64,000 bases of DNA from Nothopassalora personata (lineage: Eukaryota > Ascomycota > Dothideomycetes > Mycosphaerellales > Mycosphaerellaceae): the NCBI GenBank assembly GCA_033816765.1, contig CM066291.1, positions 3,658,001-3,722,000 on the forward strand. Direction: 5' to 3'. The notes beneath the pieces are model-generated. The model ran no database searches and was not told where the DNA came from. It was given only the letters and a program-made list of their open reading frames with translations. The position numbers and the translations under genes were made by a program. Below are positions 8,403-20,004 of this stretch, piece after piece (positions within the stretch are counted from its first letter, which is position 1; each line of letters opens with the position of its first letter).

Positions 8403-11400
8403 ATGGAAGGCGAACAAGCAGTTCCAAACCCTCCTCCTCCGCAGCGAGGCCGACGACAGTCTCGAGGCGAGGACGAGGAGCGACCCGACTTACCAAGAGA
8501 CCGATCACCACGAGAGCGATCCTCTATGCCACCCACCACGCGACTTCGGCGCCAACTCGACAGTGCTGACGACGCAGTTACACCGAAAGTAACAGGCAAC
8601 TTCAATCTCGACGAGCCGACGCCAGGGCGCCCGCTCAAGCAGAAGGGAACTGTCGTCGCCGACACGCAAGAGACGATTGGCCGACAGTCAGAATCAGCAT
8701 CGGCAGCACCGGCTCCGAAGCCAGCGAAGAAGTACCCTCTGACAGAGGAGCAGCGCGAAGAGTATGCGCAGAGGAACTCCACGGACCGCCTCACGTACAA
8801 CAAGGACGAGGGAACCGTGGCTAGACAGACAGAGCACTGCGACCTCGGCTGGGCAGTGCCACGCGACATTACCACCTACAAGAATGCCGAAGGTCACAGA
8901 CTGCTACAGGCCCGGTACAAGGTCAACAACTTCAAGTTCGGCAACGCGAAGGACCTCAAGCTGGTCGTCAACCAGGGCAATGAGGAACACCCGGATGCCG
9001 GTGCCAAACGCTTCCTAGACGTACTCGACAACGTCAACCTGATTATCGCCAGAAGCGAGGAGGCCGTTGAGGAACACGATGCGCTCATCGAGCAGCACGA
9101 AGATACTATCGCCCAACAGGACAAGACTATCACCCAGCAAGAGAAGGTGATCACGCGCTTGGAAAAGAAGGAAAAGACTTCAACAAAGATGATAGAAGAA
9201 GCCATCGACAAGTTCGCCGCGTACAAGACTGAGCTGGCGGCCCTTCGACAGGACAAGCAAGACCTAGAGCAGCGTCTCAAGGCCATGGAGGCAAAGGAAA
9301 CAGAAGCTGACGACAGTGAGAAGGAGGATGCAACACTTGCACGACTAGGCAAGTACCTCCAGGATACCGACGGCGACGATTCCGACGTCGAGTCGGAAGC
9401 CAATCTCAGACGTCGGTACACCACCCACACCACGAAGGTCCCGCTGCGCAAGGCGGCCGGATCAGCTGGTGGTACACCAATGCCGAAGCCGCGGCCACGA
9501 GGCGTCTCCCCAGCAGGTTCCGGTATCAGCGCTATACTCGGTCGGAAGCGCAGCTCACATGCTCAAGAACTCATCGACGACGATGATGATGCTCGGCCGA
9601 CCTGTTCCGGCTCCGAAGCACGCGCCAGCGGCATCAAGGCGCCGGATGCATTCTCCGGCGAGGCAGGCAAGGAACAGAAGCCTTACCTCGAGTGGAAGCA
9701 GAAGATGAAGTACTACCTACGTATGGGTTGCAAGGGCTTCAGCGACGAAGACTTGAAAGCTACTGTCATCAACTGCACCACTGGATTCGCCTACAGTGTC
9801 CTCGAACCTATCGAGTCCACACTGGCTACGGCGGATCACGTCTTCGAGGTGCTCGACGAGGCCTGCGGCGATAAGCATACGCGCACCACGAAGCGTGCAG
9901 AGTATCAGTACCTCAAGCAGGGTGACGGCGAGGTTTTCAGCAAGTTCTGGGCCAAGTTCGTGTCATATCTGCCATACATCTCACACGACAAGGATGACCC
10001 AGATGATTTGCCCGAGCAGATGCGGGCAAAGCTCAGCAAGGCTTACCGCGACTGCATCCGTGGCGAGCGTTTCAAGGATATCATGGCTATGAAGGACAAG
10101 CTCCACATGATCGAGGCTGACTTCCTTCACGATAAGGCAGGCGGCAGTAGCGGCGGAGGTCGTCGCCATGGCGGAACTGGTGGCGACGGCAACGACAAGT
10201 CACCTCTCCAGAAAGCCAATGATGCACTCAAGAACGGCTATGATTGGGACAAGGCCAAGGATGGCGGTCTCTCATCGTTCCGGCCCATTACCCAGAAGGA
10301 GTTCGACGACCGCACTAAGTGCTTTGCTTGCAAGAAGGAGGGATGCCGCAAGACCCTTCCAACATGCCCGTATGCACCATACAAGAAGGCCTCGCGTCGT
10401 CCGAACAACAGCACTCTCGACGTGCCTGGTGTTGAGGAAAAAGTCGCCGCTTCAACAGTGCAGCTGGGCGGACGACGGCAACCTATCGCCCTAACTGCTG
10501 ACCTGCCAACGGTTTGTTCTCTCTCGGTTTCACCGCACATGAGCCTCCCACCCATATCGAAGCATGTCGTGCTTTGCGGCATGGTCGGAGGGCAGCTCGT
10601 ACGCTGTATGCTCGACACAGGTTGTACCTCTCTCTTTGTCCATGAGAGGTTTGCGAAACTAAATCTACAGCGCAAGCGCCTGCCAGAAGCGCTGCCATAT
10701 ACTGGCTCGAAGGGCAGCACTGCGGGACTGATCACACAGATTGCCAGCATTCCAGACATCGACTTCAACGGCCAGCACGACAGCTTCAATGCCTGGGTCG
10801 CTGATCTCGGGCAATACGACCTCATCCTCGGCATGCCATGGTTTGAGTCCAACCTTCCACACATCGACTTCGTCACGCGCACGCTTACCTTCGACAGCGG
10901 GATCTCCGCTCGCTGCGAGACCAAGTCCGATCCCAAACCTGGCACACCGCGTTTCGCCTCTGAGCCGGTGGTGGAAGGCCCTCTCGAAGACCTTCCAGAC
11001 ATCAACATCATAACTGTGGGAGAAGCGCAGTCTGCAGTGGACGAGGGCCAAGAAGCATACCTCGTCTGGGACTACGATGACACGTCTGACACAGCAGCAG
11101 TGCTCGACGACGTCGGATTGCACATCTGCGCCATGAACCCAGATGACCTGGAGCGCTACATGAAGGGCAAAGAGGAGGTCGACGCTAAGCAGCTCTTGCC
11201 ACCTGATTTCCACCAGCGCGTCCAGGCATTCAACCCCGAGCTTGCGAAGTCACTTCCGCCACACAGGGAGGGGGACCTTGCGATCGATTTCATCCCTGGT
11301 GCTAAGCTGCCTTTCGTTAAGCCCCGGCCGGCAGGACGAGATGAGCTGATTGTGACCAAAAAGCACATCACGGATCTCGCGTCCATCGGCTACGTTCGTC

Positions 11401-14400
11401 CATCGACATCACGGGTCGCATCACCGCTTCTCATTGTTAAGAAGCCTGGTGGTGGACTCCGGGTGTGCGTGGACTACCGAGCCATCAACGAGATCACCAT
11501 TAAGAACAGGTATCCCATACCTCAGATACGTGAAACTCTAGCGCGCCTGTCCAAGGCCAAGATGTTCACTATCCTCGATATCATTGCGGCATTCAACCAG
11601 CTCCGTATCAAAGCCGGTGACGAATGGAAGACTGCTTTCACTACGCGCTATGGAACATACGAGTACTTGGTCGTGCCTTTTGGGCTATGTAACGCACCAG
11701 CGGCTTTCCAAGCCTACATCAATTCCGCACTGCACGACTATCTCGATGATTTCTGCACGGCGTATTTGGACGACACTATCGTGTACACAGAGCCGCCGGA
11801 GCAGGGAGGTTTCGACGCGCTTCGCAAGCTCCACGTCGAGCACGTCAACAAGGTCCTTGACAAGCTTATCGAAGCCCGCCTGCCCTGCGACATACTGAAG
11901 TGCCGTTTCTTCCAGACCGAAGTCAAGTTCTTAGGGATCATCATCACGGCGACCGGGCTGAAGATGGATCCCAAGAAAGTTCAAGCGATCCAAGAGTGGG
12001 CGACTCCACGCAATGTTACTGACGTCCTAGCATTCCTAGGGTTGTGCAACTTCTATCGCAGATTCATCGCCGAATTCGCTACTATAGCATTCGCCCTTAC
12101 ATGCTTGACCCGTGGCGCCAACAGCAAGGACCCAAAGCACCGTCCGGTCTGGCGCTGGACTGCAGAGTGCCAGGAGGCTTTCGATGCTCTGAAGCTGGCT
12201 TTTACCAAGGCACCAGTACTTAAGCATTTCGATCCGGACCTCCCAAGCACTGTCGAATGCGACGCCTCTGACACGGTTACAGCTGGAGTCCTGTCCCAGC
12301 CAGATCCAGACGACGGCTAGGCACTCAAACCAGTTGCTTTCTACTCTACAAAGATGATTCCAGCGGAATGCAATTACGAGATCTACGACAAGGAACTTAT
12401 GGCAATCGTGCACGCATTCGAGGAATGGCGGCCCGAGCTTATGTCTTGCGATCCAGCTACACCAATCAAGGTGCTATCCGACCACCGCGGCTTGGAGTAC
12501 TTTATGACTACCAAGCAGCTTAACAGACGTCAAGCCCGGTGGGCGGAGTTCCTGTCTGCTTTCAACTTCAAGATCACGTACAGACCTGGCAAAGACAACG
12601 TGAAGGCCGACTGCCTTACACGACGATCCCAGGACCAGGACAAGTCCGATGATCTGCGCAACCGCCGCCAAGTTCTGCTCAAGGAGGACAATCTCAGCGA
12701 CGAGGTGCGTGCGACACTGCCGCAGGTCGCTTGTCTCGAGGTACCCGATCCAGCAGCAACAGCCAAGCGTCAGTACGAGCTCGCCATAGCTGCACTGGAA
12801 GTCCTAGACGGCGCCACTCCAGGCGATCCTTCCATTGAGGAACAGATCCAGCTTGCGTACGCCAAAGACGAGCTCGCTTGTGACATTCGCGAAGCAATCA
12901 AGAAGGATCTGCCCAAGCTGAAGGACGCACGCGTATCTATCACCGATTGCCGCATCGAACATGACACGATCTTCGTGCGCGACAAGGTGTATGTACCGGA
13001 TTCTGAGGACTTGCGAGGCGAAGTCATGCGCCAGCACCACAACACTCTCCTCACCGGTCATCCAGGCCGCGAGAAGACGTATGAACTGATCGCCCGCGAG
13101 TACTGGTGGCCGGGGATGTTCAAGGATGTTCGCAGGTACACAGATGCATGTCACGTCTGCACCCGCATACGCGCTTTCACTCGAGCATATTCAGGAGGTT
13201 TGCGGCAGCTGCCAGTACCACAAGGAGCATACCGCGAAGTCACGATGGACTATGTGGTTGAGCTGCCAGCTAGCACATCAGCCGAGGGCGTCACCTTCAC
13301 CAACATCCTGACAGTCACGGAGCGACTCACTAAACGCAAACACTACATCGCAGTTAAGGACTTGACCGCCGAAACAGCGGCAGATGTCTGCCTGCGTTAC
13401 ATTATCAAGGACCAGGGACTTTTCGACGTCGTTTACAGCGATCGCGGGTCCCAGTGGGTCAGCGCATTCTGGAAACGCCTGTTGCTACTGATGCGCGTCG
13501 ACCAGCGACTGTCTACTGCTTTCCACCCGTAAACAGATGGGCAGAGTGAAAGCACCAACAGGATTATGGAAATGTATCTCCGCGCATTCGTCAACTACGC
13601 GCAGGACGACTGGGTCCAGTTGCTTCCTATGGCCGAGTTCGCCGCCAACAACGTACGGTCTGACACTACAGGTGTGTCACCGTTCTTCGCAACTCTGGGC
13701 CGCCATCCGCGCATGACTTTCACACCGCCATCGGAGCTCGCCAAGCATTCTGGACCTACCGCACAGCGCATTGACCAGCAAGCTGCCGATGACTTCGCCG
13801 CCAAACTTGAGCAACTTCATGACTACTGTGCGACTCAAATGCGTTGGGCGCAGGCTCGATATGACGACAGCGCGCTCACTTCTCGACAAGCAGCACCGCG
13901 CTATCGCGTCGGCGACAAGGTTTGGCTCGACACGCGCAACATACTGACTCGCCGACCAAGCAAGAAACTCGACCACAAGAACAACGGCCCTTGGCCAGTC
14001 GAGAAGGTACTAGGCAACGACGCATACCGACTTACCCTGCCAGCCACTATGAAGATACACAACGTCTTCCACACCAGCCTCTTGCGCATCGCCGACTCGA
14101 ACCCGTTTCCCAACCAACACGATACCGAGCCACCGCCAGTTATCGACGCCGAAGGTCAGCAACGTCACGAGGTGGAGGAGGTGATTAAGAGCAAGTGGAC
14201 AGGCAGGGCGCACAAGGAGGTTCGCTACACATACCGATGGGTCGGCGGCGCCCACACCTCAGAGGTCTACAAAGTCAACATCGGCGGACCCGATGACTTG
14301 ATCGCAGACTTTCACCACAACAACCCTGATGCTGATGGCCCGCCGCCCGGATGGAAGCCGCCAGCGCTATGGATACCGAACGAGAAAGTTGGGTCAACCG

Positions 14401-14525
14401 CATTACCCGCGCACATGGCAGATGCTGGACAACCACCTGTCTCCGCACCGACACCGACCACAGAAACGCCGGTCCTCCGCCGTTCAGCGCGCACGCGAGG
14501 AGATACAGCTGTCTCGCCGAAGTGA
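8403..14525 (+). pseudogene. gag-pol: Gag-Pol polyprotein of element 2, single frame with two nonsense codons
   Basis: One frame of 2040 codons starts at the ATG at 8403 (context CATCATGG). Residues about 215-300 are a Gln/Glu/Lys coiled coil. A retrotransposon Gag domain follows (about 400-590), then a cysteine cluster CFACKKEGC from residue 640. The protease motif MLDTGCTSLF has its Asp at residue 738. RT: VCVDYRAINEITIKNRYPIP near 1022 and YLDD with the first Asp at 1123. RNase H is interrupted by TAG at 12318-12320. Integrase has an HHCC segment (about 13036-13155), the D, D and E boxes MDYVVEL, YSDRGSQW and DGQSE, and TAA at 13530-13532 inside the conserved HPQTDGQ box (CAA to TAA). A chromodomain-like segment EVEEVIKSKW (about 14170-14270) ends the protein. 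Without these two CpA-type changes the frame is open. Confidence 0.9.
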
Positions 14526-14610
14526 TGAACTGCTCGGACACGGCCTTCAATGCGTGTGTAAGCACCGACTGTAGCCTCTCGCTGTTACAGCACGGCCTTA
14601 CTGAAGCACG

Positions 14611-14662
14611 CACACTGAAGCACCGGTCCGCGGTAACACACTGAAGCACCGGTCCGCGGTAT
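14611..14662 (+). repeat. 26-bp tandem repeat, two copies
   Basis: The unit CACACTGAAGCACC plus GGTCCGCGGTAA occurs at 14611-14636 and 14637-14662. A partial ACTGAAGCACG precedes it near 14600. Confidence 0.85.
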
Positions 14663-14787
14663 CTACACGCACCGCTCGAGCCGACCATGCTACACATCCC
14701 TTACACGCCAGACGAGGCCGCTGTCGCATTGGTTACATACTGTTTGATTTTCTTTTTACGCACGTCGCAGGCGCTCGTGGCCATTTT

Positions 14788-14800
14788 GGAGGGGGGGTAC
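14788..14800 (+). other. Polypurine tract of element 2
   Basis: GGAGGGGGGGTAC directly precedes the 3' LTR. This is the usual plus-strand DNA primer site in LTR retrotransposons. Confidence 0.8.
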
Positions 14801-14986
14801 TGTCACGGGGTGGCCTTGACCTTGGACCCTTCGCCGGCTTAACCGCGGACCTTCCGGATCGGGTTAGCGCGGCTTGGCACGAGATCGACCTTGCTTCTCT
14901 CTTCTCTCTCGTTCTTAGACTCTTCGTAGATTGTATTATTCACGACTTGACTCCTACACTCTCTGGATCTCATATCGCCCGTGTCA
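14801..14986 (+). repeat. 3' LTR of element 2
   Basis: 186 bp, same sequence as the 5' LTR, followed by the TSD AGGCG. Confidence 0.95.
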
Positions 14987-14991
14987 AGGCG

Positions 14992-16054
14992 GTAGTTAAC
15001 TAGTCCTATAACTTTGTCGATAGAAAATAGTCCGACCTTAATATAATCTAGTTTCTTAGTCTATCTTCTTATTCTTAAGTTTTTTATAAGAAGATAGACC
15101 TTATTCCCCTCTTTTAGTAGAGGTACTATTTTTCTCGTGTCTTGCCGTTATTAAGACAGTTTATGTTATACATCTTCGATCGCCTTACGTGTTTCTTTAT
15201 ACACTTCCTTAAGAGTATCCGTCGTTACAATTGCTCTTTCGGCTTGTAGGTAGGATCTAGGTGTTCCGAATAGGTTAGGATCTTTACTAAAGTTCATATA
15301 GAATAGTGTCGTTAAAGTTGTCTCTAATTTATAGTTGTTTAGTGCAATCTACGCTATTAGTAGTAATAAAACCTAGTTATCTTATACGTAGTTAATATAG
15401 TGTCGTAGGTATTGTTCTAGCGTTTAGTTTATCCTTTTAGTCTATCCGTCTATCTCCGGATAATATGCTATTAATAGCTTATGTTTAATTCCGATCGTTC
15501 CTATAAGCGTCTTCTAGTAGTTCGATGTAAATAGCTTATCTCTATCCGTTATAAACGCTTAAGGGAATCCGTAGTATTAGATAAGTCTATCTAGTACGAG
15601 GTATCCGAGCTACTCTACATTGTATGTTTCTAATGTAGGAATAAAGTATACGTATTTCGTAAGTCTATTAACTATAACTAGTATTATGTCGTATAGTTGT
15701 TTCGTGACTTAATCCCTTAACGGTAGGAGTTTTGTAATAAAGTCTATTATAACTTCGTCCTATAGTTTTGTCGGTAGTGTCCTAAACTGTAGGTAACCGT
15801 ATTTTGTATGTCTCGTAGCCTTGTTTCGTTAGTAGTATACGTATTGTTTAATGTAGCATAACACCTTAAGTCTTATCTATAGGAATAAGAAGCTACGTTA
15901 TATTAGGTCTATTGTCTTTAAAGTTCTAGGGTGTCTATATATTAGTCCGTCGTAATGTTGTCGTATATATTCTTCTTCTCGATCCTTCGGTACTTAGTAT
16001 TTTCCTTACGATATAGGGAATTGTTCGTCCTTATTGCCTAATATCTATACGATG
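14992..16054 (-). pseudogene. Element A/G integrase region, RIP-mutated
   Basis: Minus-strand translation with stops shows integrase landmarks: a Zn-binding segment ending in a CVYCQRNK-like region (about 15850-15800), IDFITKLLPLRD (about 15750-15700), DRDKLFTS (about 15550-15510) and the DGQTERIN box (about 15450-15430). It is interrupted at CGATG by element B and resumes at 38682. Confidence 0.75.
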
Positions 16055-16756
16055 TGTTACGGAATAATTCCTATGGATCCTAGAATTATAACGATAAGAC
16101 GAACACGTAACTTATCCTACCTAAGCGCTTAGACTTAGAGCGATTAGACTGCTTATGCTTAGACTGATTAGACTGCTTATACTTAGACTAATTAGACTAA
16201 TTACCGAGATCTATAAATCTCCTTTATATCTAGGAACGCTAAGAACCCCCTATAGTTTCGAAGCGTTTAACTCACTGTTTAATCTTACTGTTTAGAATAT
16301 AACCTTACCTAACCGCTGCCTCTCTACTGCTTTATACTACTCTCCCTCTTACTCCTACTTAACGAGAACAAATCTCGATCGAACGAAGGTCCCTAGAATC
16401 ATAACGACAAGACGAACACGTAACTTATCCTACCTAAGCGCTTAGACTTAGAGCGATTAGACTGCTTATACTTAGACTAATTAGACTGCTTATGCTTAGA
16501 CTAATTAGACTAATTACCGAGATCTACGAATCTCCTTTGTATTTAGGAACGCTAAGAACCTCCTATAGTTTCGAAGCGTTTAACTCACTATTTAATCTTA
16601 CTGTTTAGAATATAACCTTACCTAACCGCTGCCTCTCTACTGCTTTATACTGCTCTCCCTCTTACTCCTACTCGACGAGAATAAATCTCGATCGAACGAA
16701 GGTCACCTAACTCGTTAGTTAACTTAGTAAGATTATAGGTTTAACTAAACCTAATA
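16055..16756 (+). repeat. 5' LTR of element B, with an internal 313-bp tandem duplication
   Basis: 702 bp against 389 bp for the 3' LTR; the difference is exactly 313 bp. The duplicated unit starts CCTAGAATT at 16079 and CCTAGAATC at 16392. The copies differ by scattered C/T and A/G changes. The LTR ends CCTAATA (CCTAACA in the 3' LTR). Confidence 0.85.
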
Positions 16757-19194
16757 GCTTTAAACGCCCTCTAGAATAGGAGATCGACAGAGCACTAGGG
16801 GAACACCCGCCCCTAGTAAAGTAGATAGAGGTACCCGACTACGGACCGCGAACGATGCTATTAATGCCTTAGCTACTTACGTAGGCAATGAATCCCTTAA
16901 GGTTAGTAAGCTAGAGTTCTACTATAGCGACCGAGACAAGTTCGACACTTAGGTTACTTAGATAGATATATACTTGTTATTTAACTCCTTAGCTAAGAAT
17001 CTTAAGCCTATCTTCGCTACTACCTTCTTAAGAGGACGAGCATAGCATTAGGTTAAACCCTTCCTAAGGACCTATTTAGATAGTAACGGTACCGATAACG
17101 CTAATAGAATCTTTACGTCTTATAACCATCTTAAGAATGCTATAAAGAGCGTCTTTAGGATCTCTAACGAGGTCGCTACTACCGTTCGAGTTATACAACA
17201 CTTAACTTAGAAGACGTCTACCGCCGAGTATACTGCTAAATTCTAGGAATACGCTTAACTTACCGATTGGGACGATAAAGCCTTATAAGTTATGTACCGA
17301 CGTAGCTTAAAGGAGAACGTTAAGGACGAGTTAATGCGGGATAGTCGAAGAATCGATAACTTAGGTAACCTTATTAAAGTCACGATTAATCTTAACGATA
17401 AGCTCTACGAGAGAGCTATAGAACGACGATACGACTCTAAGGTATCCGGAAGGGCCGGATTCACACTAGGCTACGACAATCGTAATAGGGACTATAATAG
17501 CTTTAATAATAATAAGCCTAGCTACAAGCTATACTATAGACTATAGCCTATGGAACTCGACGTTACCGAGAAAGGTCGTAAGATCGGAAGTAAGAATAGG
17601 GGTAAGAAAGGGCCTAAGAGTTCGAAAGGAAGCTTTACTTACTATAATTGTAGTAAGGAAGGTTACATACTAAGGGACTACTACGGTAAGAAAAATATAG
17701 TGCGCCGTAAGCAGTTTAACATAATATAATAAGGAACTAGTAAACTCGAGAGCAGCGTCGGACCACTAGGAGGTACCGACTATACTCGAGGAGTAGAGGA
17801 GAGAGTTAATAACGGAAGCAACATACCTCTCCTAGACCCCTTATAAGGACGAGGAGGATACTACGGGTAACTAATAGAAGTTACACTATTCGGGTTATAG
17901 AACCGACTATAATAGTTCGAAGGAACATGCTAATTTAATATAATCTAAACAAGGGATACCTCGGAAAGTTACCGGGACGACCGAAAATGTAGAAATCGAG
18001 ACGGTCGAACAAGTAAAACGAGAACTTAGCATAATAGTAAGAAGAGTCGACTACGAGATCGAACGAGATGCTCGAAATAGTTACGGAGCCCTTCATTAGC
18101 GTTTCTGTTACTAAGACTCGTGCTAAACCTACTACTCCGCTAAGGAAGGCGTAGGGTATTTCCTATAGTAACTACGAGGAACCCTAGGAGCGATACATAG
18201 GTAGAATACTACGCTCCGAGAAGTAGACATCGATAAATCCTACTTTAATAGCGATAGAAGCGATAAAGAGAACTAGGAGCTAGGATAGAATAGATCGTAG
18301 TTACCGGAACTATAGGAAGAAAGTTAAGAAACTACCAGGCTAGATACTATCGAAGAAAATTAGAATCTAGAAGAATTAAGCGAAGAAGATTCCTCTAAAG
18401 GAGAAGAGAGCGACACTAACGACGATAACGAACAACTAACCTTTACGATCGATGCACCTAAGAAACTATATAACATAATTGTATACCTATAAAGAAGGTA
18501 CGAAGAATTCCTACCTAAAATAAGCGGACGGCAAATGCTATACTCTATTAAGTTCGATAAAACACTCGATACCCTACGAGGCATAGCCTAGGGATATCCA
18601 CTTATAGAAACGACCGAAAACCTAGTGACCGCTATTATAGAACGACTACCGATAGGAAGCCGAATAATAGGTACCGGATACCTTATACCGTTAGGAACAT
18701 TTATATCGAATAAATTACGTAACGTAGTGCAACACGTACGCGCACTCTACTTAGAAACGTAGAAGATCTAGGAGCGTTACCGGAGACAGGTGTAGACATA
18801 GAAAGGCTCGCGCTAGGTTTAGGCGGAGGCCTCGAGACACGAAGTACGACGTTCTATATATAAATAGGGAAAAGGATCGACTCCTTAGGAATAAGCGACT
18901 AAAAGGAGTTATGTAATACGTAATAAGCTTAAGCATTAATAGTAGTCTTCCGAACAATAGTAATCGTTAATAGTTATAGGACTAGGGTTATAATTAACTC
19001 CGGAGCGAGCGGGAATTTTGCCTCCGAAGCATTTATTAGCACTAAAGGGATCGTAACCTAATATAAGAACGAAGGGTATAAATTGATCGCGGTAGACGGA
19101 TTATCCTTACCTAGCGTAGAACGAGAGACGATACCGTTACTACTAGTAATCTAACGGCACTACGAGGAGATTATCTTAGATGTTACTAACATAG
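16757..19194 (+). pseudogene. gag: Element B gag and protease, RIP-mutated
   Basis: The translation with stops shows a Gag domain whose best-preserved part is 17292-17546 (YRRSLKENVKDELMRDSRR...), homologous to the intact gag of element C (FYLGLKDNVKAELSRN). PMELDVTE follows, then a zinc knuckle at about 17640-17690 (C-S-K-E-G-Y pattern, two Cys now Tyr). A long Ser/Asp/Glu linker comes next, then a retropepsin motif INSGASGNF near 18990-19015. Element H interrupts the frame just after the protease. Nearly all stops are TAG/TAA at likely former Gln or Trp codons. Confidence 0.8.
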
Positions 19195-19589
19195 TATTAA
19201 CGACTAATTAGTTGTGTTAACCTTAGGTTTAGTTGTGTCGACCTTAGGTTTGGAGGGGGGGGGTTCCTTAGGTCTAACTTGCCCCTATTTCATTTAGGTT
19301 TAATTAGACATTTAGGTGAGCTAGCGGGACTAGTATAGCTGTTAAGATATATACTGCGCAGTTAAGTATTGTAAGCGTAGCATTAAGGTAACAATTCAAT
19401 TTATACCTCTCGAGTAGAGGGTATAGGGGTTTAGGTCCGCTAATTCTCTTATTTTATCCGGCTACTGCGCTACTCGTCACGTAACCTGATTTCACGGTCC
19501 CGGGACCGGCAAATACCTCTGCTTACATAAGCGCCGCTCTATACTACCATAACTTAGATAGGCCTATATAGGGTGGTTAGTAGACATTA
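19195..19589 (+). repeat. 5' LTR of element H
   Basis: Starts TATTAACGAC and ends GTAGACATTA; matches 33642-34037 throughout, with scattered transitions (for example TAATTAG against TAATTGG near the start). It contains an 11-base G run, the core palindrome GGTCCCGGGACC (19496-19507) and a former CACGTG now CACGTA (19479-19484). Confidence 0.85.
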
Positions 19590-20004
19590 TTTTAGTAGTT
19601 AATAAGGGGGGGTATTAAGTGTACACCCGGTAGCGTATTAGCATCTAGTTTGTAAGGTTAAAATTACGGTTTAAGGTCTAAGGTTTACGGTTAAGGTTAT
19701 TACTTAAGGTTAAGGTTTACGGTTAAGGTTTAAGGTTAAGGTTTAAGGTTAAGGTTTAAGGTTAAGGTTTAAGGTTAAGGTTTAAGGTTAAGGTTCACGG
19801 TTAAGGTCGACTAAGGTCGAAAACACTTAAGGTCTAAGGTATTTAGTAACAATTACGGTTATAAGGTCCTATTAAGTAACAACTAGTATTAGCACATTCT
19901 AAAGTAAGTACTACGTAACAATAGATACGGCTACATTACTAGAAAAACTTAGCACCTTTACCGACATAGGTAGAGGCTACGAATAGCCTATAAACCCTAC
20001 GAAA
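19590..20004 (+). repeat. Leader of element H with TTAAGG-type minisatellite
   Basis: Between the 5' LTR and gag. From about 19640 to 19850 it is built of GGTTTAAGGTTA-like 12-bp units, with variants GGTTTACGGTTA and GGTTCACGGTTA. The core has five or more consecutive near-perfect units (about 19725-19795). The rest is TA-rich without an ORF. Confidence 0.8.

Larger units (their letters stand above)
14526..14800 (+). other. 3' noncoding region of element 2
   Basis: Runs from the polyprotein stop to the 3' LTR. It holds a 26-bp tandem repeat (14611-14662) and the polypurine tract. I see no ORF of note. Confidence 0.7.
8080..14986 (+). mobile_element. Element 2: full-length Ty3/gypsy-type LTR retrotransposon
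   Basis: 6907 bp, bounded by two 186-bp LTRs that look identical (8080-8265 and 14801-14986). The 5-bp target duplication is AGGCG (8075-8079 and 14987-14991). One reading frame spans gag to integrase, with only two stop codons. A purine tract precedes the 3' LTR. It sits in the chromodomain region of element A/G. Identical LTRs and normal composition indicate a young insertion only lightly touched by RIP. Confidence 0.95.

Noticed and set aside
17292..17546. Open frame MYRRSLKENVKDEL... as a separate gene
   Set aside because: It is a less-mutated piece of element B's gag; the same piece recurs at 59181-58927 in element F.
19640..19850. A true telomere or chromosome end
   Set aside because: The unit is TTAAGG-type, the array is short and internal, and it is flanked on both sides by element H.
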